Below, piece after piece: positions 21,601 to 34,400 of a stretch of DNA of 64,000 nt (position 1 is the stretch's first letter; each line of letters opens with the position of its first letter). The stretch is from Micractinium sp. NFX-FRZ (Eukaryota; Chlorophyta; Trebouxiophyceae; Chlorellales; Chlorellaceae), in contig JAPTJF010000126.1 of the NCBI GenBank assembly GCA_029339195.1, forward strand, positions 1 through 64,000, read 5' to 3'. Below the pieces are notes generated by a model. The model made no database searches. It was not told the origin of the DNA and was given only the letters and a program-made list of their open reading frames with translations. A program made the translations under genes and the position numbers.

Positions 21601-24600
21601 GGGTTAAGCACTTGAACTTTGCAGGCATAGGAGGCAGGGCTAGACGCTCCCCCGGCAGCTTGGGCGCAGGTGAGAGTACTGAACCGTTGGAGCACCCGCT
21701 ACACTATGCACCCCCGCTGCTCAGTGTACCCACCCTCACACACCTGCAGAAGCTGGAAGTGGAGCTGCGAGAGCGGCAGCCGGAAGTGGCTGAGCAGATG
21801 CAGGCGGAGCAGCGGGAGCAGGCGGCCGCGAGCGCTGCCGTGGCGGCCAAGCGCTCGGCGCCACAGGTACGCTCGCTCGCACAGCTCATATTGGCTGCGT
21901 AGGCCGAGCGCAGGCCTGGGTATGACCGCGCCAGCAGCACTGCGCAGCATGTTTTTCAATTGGTCGAGTTCTGAAGGCTGCTCTGCACCGCCACGCATTG
22001 CGCTGCAGTGTCCCCATGCCTCACCACTGCCTGCTGTCCCCCTTCCCTGTGTGTAGGGCAGCGATTGCGACCTCACAAAGGTGGGCGCCCAAGTCTGTAA
22101 ACTTGGCAGCGCCTCCACATCACCGCTGCCGCCTGCCTCCGCTCCGTCCTTCCTGCAGGGTGGAGAGGTCGACGTCACAGTGGGCCCATCGTTAGCAAGC
22201 TAGCAAGCTGTGCACCGCACTGCTCCCACCTCACTGCTGCCGCCTGCCCTCTGATGTGTTGCAGGGCGGGGAGGAGGACCTCACACGAGTGGGGCCCAAG
22301 TCGGAGCCTGAGTCCCGCAAGCGCATTCGCATCGAGCGCATGTCTGACAAGCTTGCTGATGTATTTGCAACGCTGCGGGAGCAGCAGCAGGCACAGCGGG
22401 CGCAGCAGCAGCAGCAGCAGGCCGAGGCCGGTACAGCAGCAGCGGCGGCAGTGGGCAGAGGCGGTGGGGGCGGCGCAGCTGCGGCAGGGCAGCCTGCGGG
22501 GGCTCAGGGCAGGGAGGCAGGCGCCGATCTGAGGGAGGTGTTGGAGGCTGCGGTGGCTGAGACATTGCCTGAGGCGGTGCCTGGAGGTGCACAGCATGCA
22601 GGTGGGTGGGTGCCAGGGGTGCCATGGGTGGGGCCTGCACCTGCTGTGCCCTAGCCTTGCCTTGCCTAAGTACCTCTTTACAAACAACCACTCCCGGCAT
22701 GCATGCACACCCGAATGTCAACGCCTCACTGCCCTGGTATTGCATTCCCGCAGACTACGCGTTCAGCGACGACGGCGAGGGGGAGCCAGGTGGCGGTGAT
22801 GCTGAGCTGGCGGCAGCTGTGGAGGCAGCCGCCCTGCCCACCGACATGGACGGCCTGCAGGCGCTGCTTGCTGAGCTGCCCTGGCAATTCACCGTCACGC
22901 GCGACGCCTGGCACGAGTGGCTGGGAATGGACCCCAACTACAGGTGTGTGGGGGGTGCTGGCGAGCTGATGAGTCACAGGCTGAGCTGGCGGTGGCAGGG
23001 AGGGGCATGAGCTGAGAGGGGCCAGGCATTATGTGATGCTCATGCGTAGTGCTGTGCTCAGAAGCCCTTGGTATGGCGCTGCCCTGTTCCTGCATGACAT
23101 GCTGGCCGTGTGCCGTTGGCAGGCAGGCCCATACCCACCTGCCCTCCCGCCGCCCCGCTGTGTGGCCGCAGGCGCATGGTGTTGCTGCGAGTGCAGGAGC
23201 TTGGGCGCGGGCTGTGGGCGGGCGACGGCGTCAGCAAGCGGCTAATGGGCGTGCCTCCCACGCTGGAGCTCTGGCGCAGCAAGCTCACCAAGGGGGGCCG
23301 CATCGTGTTTGAGGTGGGTGGTCAGGTGGCGGGTGGTACAATGGGTGGATGATTGAAAGGGTTGTGCGGCCCACAACAGGCCTGTGCAAGTACCTGCGAT
23401 GGCCTGGCAGCCGGCTGCCTGGGAGTGGCAGCCGGGCTGGTGGCAAGCCAGAGGGTAAGGGCACGGGCGGGGCGATGCCTCTTGGACTGAACGGCGCCCG
23501 TGGGACCTGCTTTCCTCACTGCCTGCAGGTGGCTGTCGAGTTCAGCGAGAGCGAGCGCGGTTGGCGCGACATGCTGCGGCTGTGGGTGAGCCGGCCCGCT
23601 CCCGTGTGCTGCACGCTTCAAGCACTGTACCATGCAGAGGGCCGGGGGGCGGCCGCTGCGCAGGCCCCCACGCATGCTGGGCGTGCACACGACGCGTGCA
23701 GTAGCTGCTGCTGTCGCCAGACGTGCGGCTGAGCTGGCATTGCCCTGCCACCCTGCTCTCTGCACGCAGGTCATCACGCTGGATCACAAGCACTATGAGG
23801 ACGAGGTTGAGCGCATCGTGGACAGCCACCGCAAAAGCCAGCAGGTGTGGGTGTGTGGGTGACAGCTGCACCGTGCTGCACCGTGTGGGTGTGTGGGTGA
23901 CAGCCACCGCATGTGACATTCGGGGTTGCCTGGCGGCCACGGGGACTTGTCTCATTGGGGGCACCACGTTGGGGCATGGCTCTCGGACCGGACTGTGCCT
24001 TCATGACTCGACCGCCCTGCCCTGCCATGCCCTGCCCTGCCCTGCTTGTGCGCTTTCTTTTGCGCTGCCAATGTGAATGTGGATGCACAGAGCTGCTTCA
24101 CGCGCCGCCCACGCCCCCTCCCCCATCTTGCACTGTGTCGTTCCCGCACAATGCGTGGTGCAGGTGGGTGACCGCGTCAAGCTTGTCCCACGCTTGGTGC
24201 AAACACCCCGGGCAGGCAGCCGGGAGCGCCTCCCCACCTACTATGACGCACAGGGCACAGAGGCGGACCAGGGTGATCAGGAGGAGGAGGAGGAGGGCGG
24301 GGGTGCAAGCGGGAGGCGCGGGGCCCGGCGCGGCAGCAGGCCTGCCAGCGCCAGTGCCACGCGCACCTACTTCCCGCCTGCCTCTGCTGGACACAACAAC
24401 TACACGCTGCTCAAGTGAGGATGGATGGGTGTTTTTAAGAAGGTTTTGGGCTTGCATGTTGCGACTGGTATGGATCACATGACGCGACAGCGTATTGCAC
24501 CTACCACCCCTGTCTTCTGGCAGCATTCAGCTCAGGGGGGGCGTTTGAAATGGCAGCTCAGCTCCCTGCCCATTGCCTACCCTGCGCTGCTGCTGCTGCT

Positions 24601-27600
24601 GCTGCCCTCCTCCCTTGTGCCTAATCCACCCCCTCAACTCGTCCATACCTGCCCACCTCCCTCCTGCCAGGTTCTATCGCCTGAGCTCGGAGCTGGTGCG
24701 GGCGGTCATGGAGGGGCTGGATGAGAGCTCCGTGGACTTTTCATTCCGGTGCGAACAGGGTCGGGCACTCCTGTGGTGGTGGGATGGGACACAGGGAGGG
24801 ACGACGTGTGACAGCATTGCAGGCCTCTCACGACCCCTCCTCCACTCATTTTGGTTCATGCACACTGCCCCCCGTCCGTACTGGTCCTTCACTGCCTGCT
24901 TCTAACCTGCTGCCTCCCCTCTTCTTCCTTCCCTTCTTCTTCTTCTTCTTCTTCTTCGTTCTTCTCAACCTGCTGCCTCCCCCTCCTGCCCATCGCAATG
25001 CCCTGCCTGCCTGCAGGGTGTCCCCCGAGGAGCAGCGCATCATCGAGCTGGCTCCCGACCCGCCACGCACCATCCTCCTGCTGGGGCGCTCAGGCACCGG
25101 TGGGTCTCTGGCTGGGGCAGCTGAGGCAGCTGAGGCCAAGGCGGAGGGAGGGTGACCACGGGGCGGCTGTGGGGGCAGGCTGGGCTGGCTGGCCGGCAGG
25201 CTGGCTGGCCGGCTACCGTGAGCTTGGCGTTGTTTGCAGGCCGACAGCAGTAAATGCGGAGGGTGACCTTACAGTGGCCTGGGGGCTGGCTGGCTGGCAG
25301 GATAGCATGAAACTGCGTTGTCTGCAGGCCTCGACGCCGCCAGCAGCAACTCTTCTGATGCGAGGTCTGCCGCTGCCCCCCGCCGCCACACTGAACTGCG
25401 TGCAGGCAAGACGACGTGCAGCGTGTTCCGCATGTGGGGGCGCTGGGTGGCTGCCTGGCGCCAGGGGCGCCCCTTCAACATGGTGTTCATCACGCAGAGT
25501 GCCACGCTGCAGGACCAGGTGAGCGAGCCAATGACAAGGGCTGTACCTTGTGCATGCACTGCTTCCCAAAGGTGGGCCTGGCAAGGGGGCAAGTGTTAGG
25601 GAGGGCAGTGGGACGATTCGGGTTGGTTGCCCAGAGGTGGTGGCTGCGTCACGCAGAGCGCCAGGTGTCAGGGCCATGCATGGCTGTCACGGGGGAGGAA
25701 GCTGTCGGGAAGCTTCTGAGGAAGGTCCTCTCCCAGGGACTGGCCTTGGTACTGCCTTTGCCTGGACACGCACGGGGATGGGCGCTGTGCTGCGTGGCTC
25801 AACCTCCGCTTGCCTCAGCAGGTGGCCAAGATGGCCCCAGTACTTGCTCCCGTAGTACTTCTCTTCACTACATCCCTGCAACTGCTGCCAAACCCGCTCC
25901 GCCCCTGCCCCCTGCTCGCCCCCCCTGCAGGTGGCCAAGAGCTTTGGCAAGCTGCGCCATGCTGTGGTCCCCGAGATGGCGCACACATTTGCCGAGGCAG
26001 CGGCGCGGGAGTATCCCACCCTGAGGGCAGGCACGGTGCCGGCCGAAGCCTTCCCTCTCTTCTTGTCGAGCCGCCAGTTCCTGCGCATGCTGGACGGTGG
26101 GTGGGTGGGCGGGTGGTGGGCTGGGAGCATGGGTGCAACCAACGTAGGCTTGGAATGAATACGATTCATTCAATTGATTGGTTGATTGGTTGACTGATCG
26201 ATCGATTGATGATTGCACATGGGTGGGATTTCTCCTGCTCCAGCACAGAGGGTGATGCGGTGCCAGCCCCTGCTGCATCGCCCCTGCTGCCAGCTGCCGC
26301 CGGAGGGCTTTGGCCAGCACCCGAGTGCTGCCCCCACGCCCGCGCCCTGCTGCAGGCACAGTGGGCGACCCCTTCTTCCCTCGGCGCGCCGACGGCTCCA
26401 TTCTGTGGGACCGGTCCGAGGAGGACTTTGACCCCGACGGCATGAGCCTGCTGGTCAGTGAATTGAATGCTATATCGAGTGAAACGCAGTTTGAGTGCCC
26501 TGGGTGGGACTTTGACCCTGGCGGCATGAGCCAGTTCCTTTCAATTGTTTGCTCCTCTTCTAAAGTTTTCAAGTGGATGCCTGAGTGGGTGGTTGGGTTT
26601 TAGGAGTGGTTGGCAGCAAGTGGTGGGGTGGGTGGCAGTGGCACAGGTGGCACGGGTGGCACGGTGGGTGGCAGTTTGGTGGGACCGTGTGAGAGCACAA
26701 GCTTGGGCTGCCATTGGCCTGCCTGCGTGCCCCAGCGTTTGGCAAGTGGAGCTGGGAGGTGGGTTGGAAGGCTCACATACTGCACCCCCGCCTCTTATTC
26801 TTGCCTGCTGCCAGGTTGAGCTGAATGCGGGGGCGGACATGGACCTTGATGAAGAGCTGGAGAGCGAGGAGGAGGCGGAGGAGAGCGAGGAGGAGGCATC
26901 AGGTGGGGGCGGGGCTGCAGGTGTGTGAGGGGCATGAGGCGCCCCGATCTGGGGGGGACGGAGGAGAGCGATAAAAAGGCATCCAGGTGCGGCTGGGTTG
27001 CAAGTGTGCCCAGGGGACAGGCTGGCAGAGGGGGCATGCAAATTATTGCATGCATGAAGCAGGCTGGCGGAGGAGCCAGTGTGGGTGGGGCTATGCACCA
27101 GCGCTGTCCCTGCACGGGCGCATGCCGCGCCGAGAACACTTTGCGCCCGAGAGAATCCCTGGCTAGCATGCCCACCGTGCCCATGGCTCCCATGGTGCAG
27201 ATGATGAACAGCAGGCGGGGGCAGGCGGCGCCGGAGCGGCGGCAGGCAGCGCTGGCCCTGCCCGCTGGAAGCGGCAGGAGGTCACTTTTTCACACTTCCA
27301 GGCAAGGCTTGGTGGGAGGCTCCCTGGGGCACAGCACCTGGCCCGCCTGGAAGTGCTTTTCCCTGGTGCCATGCTGCCCACGAGACTGGAGTGCTGCATG
27401 TGCCTGCCTGGCCACCCGCAGCGCTGCCTCCTGCTGCCCTACTCTGTGCCGCCCTGCTGTGTCGCCCCGCCCTGGCATGCTGCCAGGAGTGGTGGAGGGA
27501 GGTGGTCAGCAGCGCGTGCTGCACTTCACGTTTTTTTTGGGTGGGGGTGGGTGGGTGGGTGGGTGGGGCACTCCACGTCCCTCCCGTGTGTCTCTGCCTG

Positions 27601-30600
27601 CTCCCCTTGTGTTGCCAGTCAATCAATCAAGTACATGTAGGGTCCACGGAGCCAGCAGGGCTCATGGGACGGGGTGACTTGTGCTGTGCTGCAGGAGTGG
27701 TGGAAGGAGGTGGCCAGCAAGGAGCTACGGGGGAAGCTGAAGCCGGGGCTGGCCTGGCTGGAGATAGGTGCGCCCCTGTCAATAATAATTGTCCATTTTT
27801 CAATTATCGTGATGCCATGCCATGCTTCCTCTGGTGCTCCCACTAGCACCACTACTGCGTGCCGCTCTGACTGGCGCTCGCTCCGGGGCCTCCCCTGCCT
27901 GCCACAGCTGCTGCCGCCCCTGCAGCCCTGCCACTGAGCTCATGCCCCTCTCCCGCTGCCCTGCCACCATGGCCCCCACTGCTGCCCCTCACCCTTCCCA
28001 CCGGCAGTCACCTTCAAACGCTCGGCCGCTCACTTCCCGCTCACTTGCCCAGTGTGTTCCTAACCCACCGCTTTCTCTGCCCGACGCCCTCCCATGCGGC
28101 AGTCTCCTACATCAAGGGCAGCGCCGAGGCGGTGCGCTCCTCCGAGGGCTGGCTCAGCCTGGAGCAGTACCAGGAGATAGGGAGGAAGCGGTACGAGGGG
28201 TGGGGTGGAAAAGGTTAAGAAACGGGGGGGCCGTGGGTTAAGGCTGGTCACTGATGTGCTGTGGAGTGCTGTGCAGTGCAGTGCTGTGCTGTGCTGTGCT
28301 GTGCTGTGCTGTGCTGTGCTGTGCTGTGCTGTGCTGTGCTGCGCTGTGCTGTGCTTGCCCCATCTGCCACCCAGCTAATGCATGCTGCCGCCCGGTGCCG
28401 CCCCTCACTGCCACCCGCAGGGCGCCCAACTTTGATGCCGAGAGCCGCGCCCCTGGTGCACCAAGTCTTCCTGGCCTACCAGAAGCTCAAGCGGCAGCGC
28501 GGGCGGTGCGTTGTGCTCGCCTCCCTTGTACCGTAGTCCTGGTGTAGTGCCAGAGACATTGGTTGTCTGGCGTTCCAGGCTACTTGATTAACGTCTGCAG
28601 GCCCCCATCTGGCACCAGCTCCTGCCTCCCAGGCAAGCATGCTCCAGCCTCCTCTTCTCCGTTTGGCAATGCAGGTTTGACAATGCTGACGTGGTGGCAC
28701 ACGTGTACCGCCAGCTGGCGAGGGAAGGCTACCACGGCATGCCCATCCACAACCTGTTCCGGTGAGCGCTGGGAGCTGTGGGACATGGACGCATGTCATG
28801 CATATCCATCCATACACCAGGACGTCAGGGGAGGGGGATGCAAGACGTCAGGGTATGCATACCCTGACGTCTTGTAACCCTGACGTCTTGCATCCCCCTG
28901 ACCTCATGCTGCGTCCGTGTGCCACGCTGCTTCGGTCTTGCGCAGACAGAGCTTCTGGCTTCCTGTCACTTCCACTTCAATGCACTTCGCGCTGACCTCG
29001 CACTGCACACGTTGCCGCCTGCAGGGACGAGGTGCAGGACTTCACGCAGGCGGAGCTGCTCATCGACCTCAAGATTGTGTCCGACCCCAACGGCCTCTTC
29101 CTGTGCGGGGACACCGCACAGACCATCGCCCGCGGCATCGGCTTCCGCTTCACAGGTGTGGGTGGGGCTCGGGTTCGGGTCCAAGGTCAGCTTACTAGCA
29201 AGCTAGTCCTAGTCAGCAGATGCACCTGTGTTTGTGGGGAGCAAGTGGCGTTGGCGTCCCCCGCTGAACGGCCGAGGATTGGTTTGCAGTCGAGGTCCAG
29301 CAGGGGAGTGCTACTCCGACAGATGTCAGTCTCGACACTGGCCCGGCTCCATCCTCCCCCTGCCCGCCCGTGCACCGACCTGCAGACATCCAGACGCTGT
29401 TCTACGAGGAGCGGCAGGCGCAGCTGGAGATGGAAGGGGGCAGGAGTGGGGGAGGCGGCGGCGGCGGTGCGCCCCCGGCTCAGGCGCTGGCGCAGCAGGA
29501 GGTGCAGATGCCGCTGATCGAGCAGCTCAAGGTGAGATAAGCAGCAGTGGAAAGCAAGGTGGTGGGTGCGTAGTGCAAGGCAGAAGTAGGGTGTTTCCAA
29601 GCCCCGATGCGGTTGAGTCATGTGATGCGCATGCGACACACAGTGTGATGAATGGGCCATGCAATTGTTCACTGACTGCGGGCGAGTCTGCACCCGTGTG
29701 TGCGGCCCCCTGGCCGCCCAGCCGCTCACTCCTGGGCTGCCCCAACACCCATCCCCCCGTTCACCCATCCATTGCCCTTCATATTCCCACCCGCTCCCTG
29801 CTGCACCACCCACCCACCCACCCACCCACCCCTGTGCCAGGTCAACTACCGCACCCACAGCGGCATCCTGTGAACGCACAGCAATGGTGCGCCTTCCTCT
29901 GTATGCACTCATCCTGTCCATGCACTGCTGCCCCCCTGCTGCCAGGTCAACTACCGCACCCACAGCGGCATTCTGGAGGTTGCCTCCTCTGTGGTGGACG
30001 CCCTCAAGCGCTTCTTCCCGCAGGTGCCACCTCAGCACAGGCACACGCATGGCCATGTCACAGCATGGCACAGCACCACACTGCATGGCACAGGACAGCA
30101 CCGCAAAGCACAGCACAGCACAGCGGTCTGTCTCTGACTTGTGTGGTTGCCAGGCTGGCGTGTGCGCTGAGCTGCCATTGCACCGCCCCAAGCTCCCCCG
30201 TTGTCACCCCTTGTGCTGCAGCACATCGACCAGCTGGAGCGGGAGAAGGCCTTCTTCAAGGTAAGCTGAGAGGAGTGAGAGGTGCTGGGGAAGCTGGGCT
30301 GCATGCGCTGTGCATGCTGGGTCGTGACGCGACGGTGCCTGCCAGCAAGAGGAGCGCCACGGGTGACGGTCGCTGCTGTGGCTGGCACCTCTGTTGACAA
30401 CAGTGCATTCATAGCTGCTTGCTAAACGCCGCTTTTCCTAGCTCCAACCTCAAGCACCTTTACGCCAGTCATAGATACAACCTACTGCCGCTTGAGTGGA
30501 GCTGCGCGCGGGTGGCAGCAGCACCAAGTGCACCGTGCGTGTGTGCCCCCTGTGCAGGGCCCCCAGCCGCTGCTGCTGTCCACAGTCACCACTGATGACC

Positions 30601-31360
30601 TGGCCATCCTGCTCAGCTGGTCGGATGCAGCGACCTCACAGGTGCGCCTGCTGGCTTGCCAGTGCAGCCCTGAAATCTGGCTACCGCTGCAACTCCAGCA
30701 GGCACCCCAAGCAAAAGCAAGAGCCATCCCACGGCGTGCCGTGCAGGAACATGCTTGCCGTGTCACCGGCCGCCAGGCAGCTGCAACCTGGTGCCCGGCC
30801 TGCCCCCTGCCCTCTGCCCGCTGCTGCTGGTCTGTACCACCACTCACTGTCGCATCTCACCGCTGTTGCTGACCCAATTAAAACAGCACCCTCCCCAAAA
30901 CTTGTTTTTCTTGTTTATCATATGGGATCTTTACAACAGGTGGAGTTTGGCGCCCACCAGGTGGTGCTGGTGCGCAGCATGGACAGCGTGGAGCGGCTGC
31001 CCGAGGGGCTGCGCGACTCCAATGCCCTGGTGCTTACGGTGCCGCAGGTACGAGTTGGCCTCCTGGGCATCATTGCATGCCCAGCGCGGCAGCTGCAGCC
31101 GCAGGAGTGGACAGCTGCCCGGAAGGAGCAGCTGCCACGCTTTTTTACTGTTAGGGATCCTATGCTGGCACACACCTCGCCACCCGCCCCACGTCTGAGC
31201 CATCTGAGCTTCCCTCTCGACCCTCCCGCCACACCCCCGCCCCTCTGCATCCCCCCCGCTGCTCACCCGCAGAGCAAGGGCCTCGAGTTTGATGACGTGT
31301 TCCTGGTGAGGCTCAGCATGCACAGCACAGCACGGCATGGCACAGCACGGCACGGCACAG

Positions 31361-31412
<52 letters not shown>

Positions 31413-34400
31413 CCATACCCACCGTGTCCTTAGGTGCTCCGGATGCTGTGGGGCAGCTTAAGTTTCTTTAACTGTGTATATGCTGTAGCTATAGAAGTTT
31501 CTACTGCACCTGTTCTGTTGGCCTGCAGGTCAACTTCTGCACCGACTCGCCCGTCAAGGACGAGTGGCGCGTGCTGCTGCAGGTGCGCCCCAGGGTGGCT
31601 GCCAGTGCTATCGCCGTAGCCTCTTTATGCACCCTTTATTTGTGCTGCGAATGCGTCACCTCTGTGCATGGCATGCTTCCACAATGCCGCGGCCCGCCCC
31701 AGGTTTCACCTCTCAGTATCGCTCATCTGCTCTGCTTGCCCTGCAGCGTGTGCAAAAGCTGCCAGTGATGCAGCTGCATCCTGTTCACCTCACCCCGTGT
31801 CATGTTCCTCTCACGCAGTACTGCCCACCCTTTCTTTCTTCCCTGCCTGGTTGCAGTACCTTGAAGAGCTTGAGGAGCTTCAGGCCAGCTCCGGCCCTGC
31901 CGCCCTGCCCGGCAAGCGCGGCCTGGTAGCGGCAGAGGCTGCGGCAGCGGGCATTGGGGAGCTGGGCAAAGGCGCGCTGCGCCCGCTGGTACGCTGGGCA
32001 GGCTGCGCTCGCGGGACGGGGTGAGCAGCGCTGCTGCGGCGCCGACCAGTGCGGTGCTGTTGCTGCGCAGCAAGGTGCGCAGGCGAACACGCGGCACGAC
32101 TTGTTTGTCTCCCACCACCTCCTCTGCTTGTCAGTGCCACCAACACCTCCTCTCCTTTTCCTGCTCTTCAGGCCTTTGATTCTGCCCAGCACAAGCTGCT
32201 GAGTGAAGAGCTGAAGCACCTCTACACCGGTGCGTGCCCCTGCCACGTGCTTTGCATGCTGCTGTGTGCTTCCTGCGCTGGGTGTGCTGTGCGCTTCCCA
32301 TGCTGGGTGTGCTGTGCGCTGTGCTGTGTGGACTGCTGCAGCGCCTTCACAAAGGTAAGCCCGGTGTGGCATCAGCTGCGTGAAACCATGTGTGCTGCAC
32401 TGCAGGCCTGTCAGGCCGCCTGTGCTGAAAAGCCGCTCGTATCTTCACTCTCACACGTGCCAAGAACAGTGTGGTGGTCTACGATGAGAACCCCGCATGC
32501 ATCCGTAGTGCCAGCACCCTCCCTCTACAGCTACTTTCCTCCCTTCCTCTGCAGCCATCACTCGGGCCAAGAACAGCGTGGTGATTTATGACGAGAATGC
32601 CGCAGCCCGGGCGCCCCTCTACCTCTACTTGGCACGACGCGGCCTGGCACGCGTGGTGGCCCGGTCGCTGATGGAGGTCCGTGCGCCTGCCTGCAGGGGT
32701 TGGCTGGATTCAACCCCGTGCTGACTTGGGTCGCTGCGCAGCGTGCTCCTCCCCCCTTTTACTCAGAGTGTTTCCCAGGTTACCAGCGGCGGTGCCGTGC
32801 CCTCTGTGCTGCAGACTTGCTGAGGCAGTTGCATGCGTGTGGCACCTCTCCACGCACACCTGGTCTTCACCCTGCCCGCGTAGTCTGGCCCGCCTGTCCC
32901 CTGTGCAGGAGGGAGTGGACACCTCGGATCTGGGCATCACCAAGACTCGCTCCACGCCTGCAGACTGGGCCGCTCAGGTCGGTCCTTGGACAGCCTGCGG
33001 GCTTTGCAGGCATGCCTGTGTGTGTGTGTGGCCCGGCCAGCAAGGGCACCACTACATGCATGTGTCCCCTTATGCCACCCTCCTGTGCTGCTCTTGTTTA
33101 AGGTAATACCCTGTGCGCCATTGCAGGGCTACAACCTGCTTGAGAGAGGGGTGTTTGAGGCTGCGGCACGCTGCTTTGAGCGCGCCGGCGACCAGGCGCG
33201 GGCGCAGGCAAGCCACCGACCATGGCAACGGCAGGGAGGGTGGTTCCAATGGGAAAATGGGAGGGCGGTTCTGTTGTGCAGCTCAGGAGCCTACCTTGTA
33301 GCTTGCAGGGGCGGCTGAGCACCGAGTGTCCCATGCCGCCAGCTAACCCCGCTCCTCACTCTCACCATCCTCACCCCAAGCACCACTGCCAACTGATGTT
33401 GTTTTTTGATATTTTAAACCAATAATAAGTTGATTGGTTTGGGCTTCGGAAACAAAAAATTTCTCAATAAAACCTCCGGCATCGCCTCCCTGTCCACCCT
33501 CCCGCTGCAGTACTGCCTGTGCCGTGGGCGCCTCAGCAGGGCGCGGCAGCAGCAGGAGGCGGCGCCCCACGAGGCCAAGGCTGCCTGGTTCTCAGCCGGG
33601 TATGAGCTCCTGGGGCTGGCAGTCAACGGCCAGCCCAACCCACAGCTACTGCCGCCCGCCACCCCTGGCACCAAGGCAAGGCGCCTCCACCCCACCGCGC
33701 TTTGCTTGCTGGCCAGAGAGGGGGCATACAAAACCAAACCTGCACTGTGGCTGTTGGTTATTCCTCTTCTTTCACTGCTGCAAACAGGTGTTACCAATGT
33801 CCTCTGCCAGCCGCTGCCCCGCGCTCACCCCGCCCCCTACTGCCACCCCACCCCCCTCGTCCTCCCGACTGCAGCAGGCCAAGGCAGGGAGCCTGCAGGC
33901 TGGCAGGGGTGCCGCCACCCTCGAGGACGAGCGGCGGCTGTGGGTCGCGCTGGCGGCAAAGGCGCTGCAGCAGGGCGGGGAGCGGGAGCTGGCGGTGCGC
34001 CTGTGGATGGCGCTGGGCAGCTACAAGCAGGTGGGGCAGGGCGGGGGGCAGGGCAAGCAGGGCTGGGCCAGCCAGGGCCAGCCAGGGTCAGCCGGCCAGC
34101 CAGCCAGCCAAGGCCGGGGCAGCCAGGGCCGGGGGCGCAAGCAATGGCCCAGACCTTGGGGCGCATGCTGGGGGCGCATTGTGCTGGTGCTGGTGCTGGT
34201 GCTGGCAGTGCCGGCGCTTCTTCTTGTGCAGTGCTGGCGCTTCTTCTTGTGCTGCCTGCCACCAGTCTAGTGCCGACCAACGCATCACCTCTGCCTGCCT
34301 GGCCTGCTGCCCCTCCCCTCGTCCACACAGGCCCGCTCGCTGCTAGCGGGGATGGGCGACGCGCGGCGCCTGGTCGACTGCTGCACCGCTGCGGCCGAGT

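Larger units (their letters stand above)
24672..32690 (+). other. UvrD-like SF1 helicase core of giant gene
   Basis: Motif I (GRSGTGKTTC) is split by an intron between 25099 and 25406. Motif Ia-like FITQS follows; motif II is DEVQD at 29026-29040, motif III GDTAQTI at about 29108-29128, motif IV NYRTHSGIL at about 29949-29975, motif V SKGLEFDDVFL at 31273, and motif VI YTAITRAKN is joined across 32230 and 32555. All catalytic motifs of an SF1A ATPase are intact at sequence level. Acidic and Gly-rich insertions (26815-26919, 29420-29500) sit between motifs. One base too many near 28450 breaks the frame in a conserved helix between motifs I and II. Confidence 0.88.

Noticed and set aside
28254..28547. 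Cys/Ala/Val-rich protein from the GTGCT array
   Set aside because: It is a translation of a pentanucleotide microsatellite in an intron.
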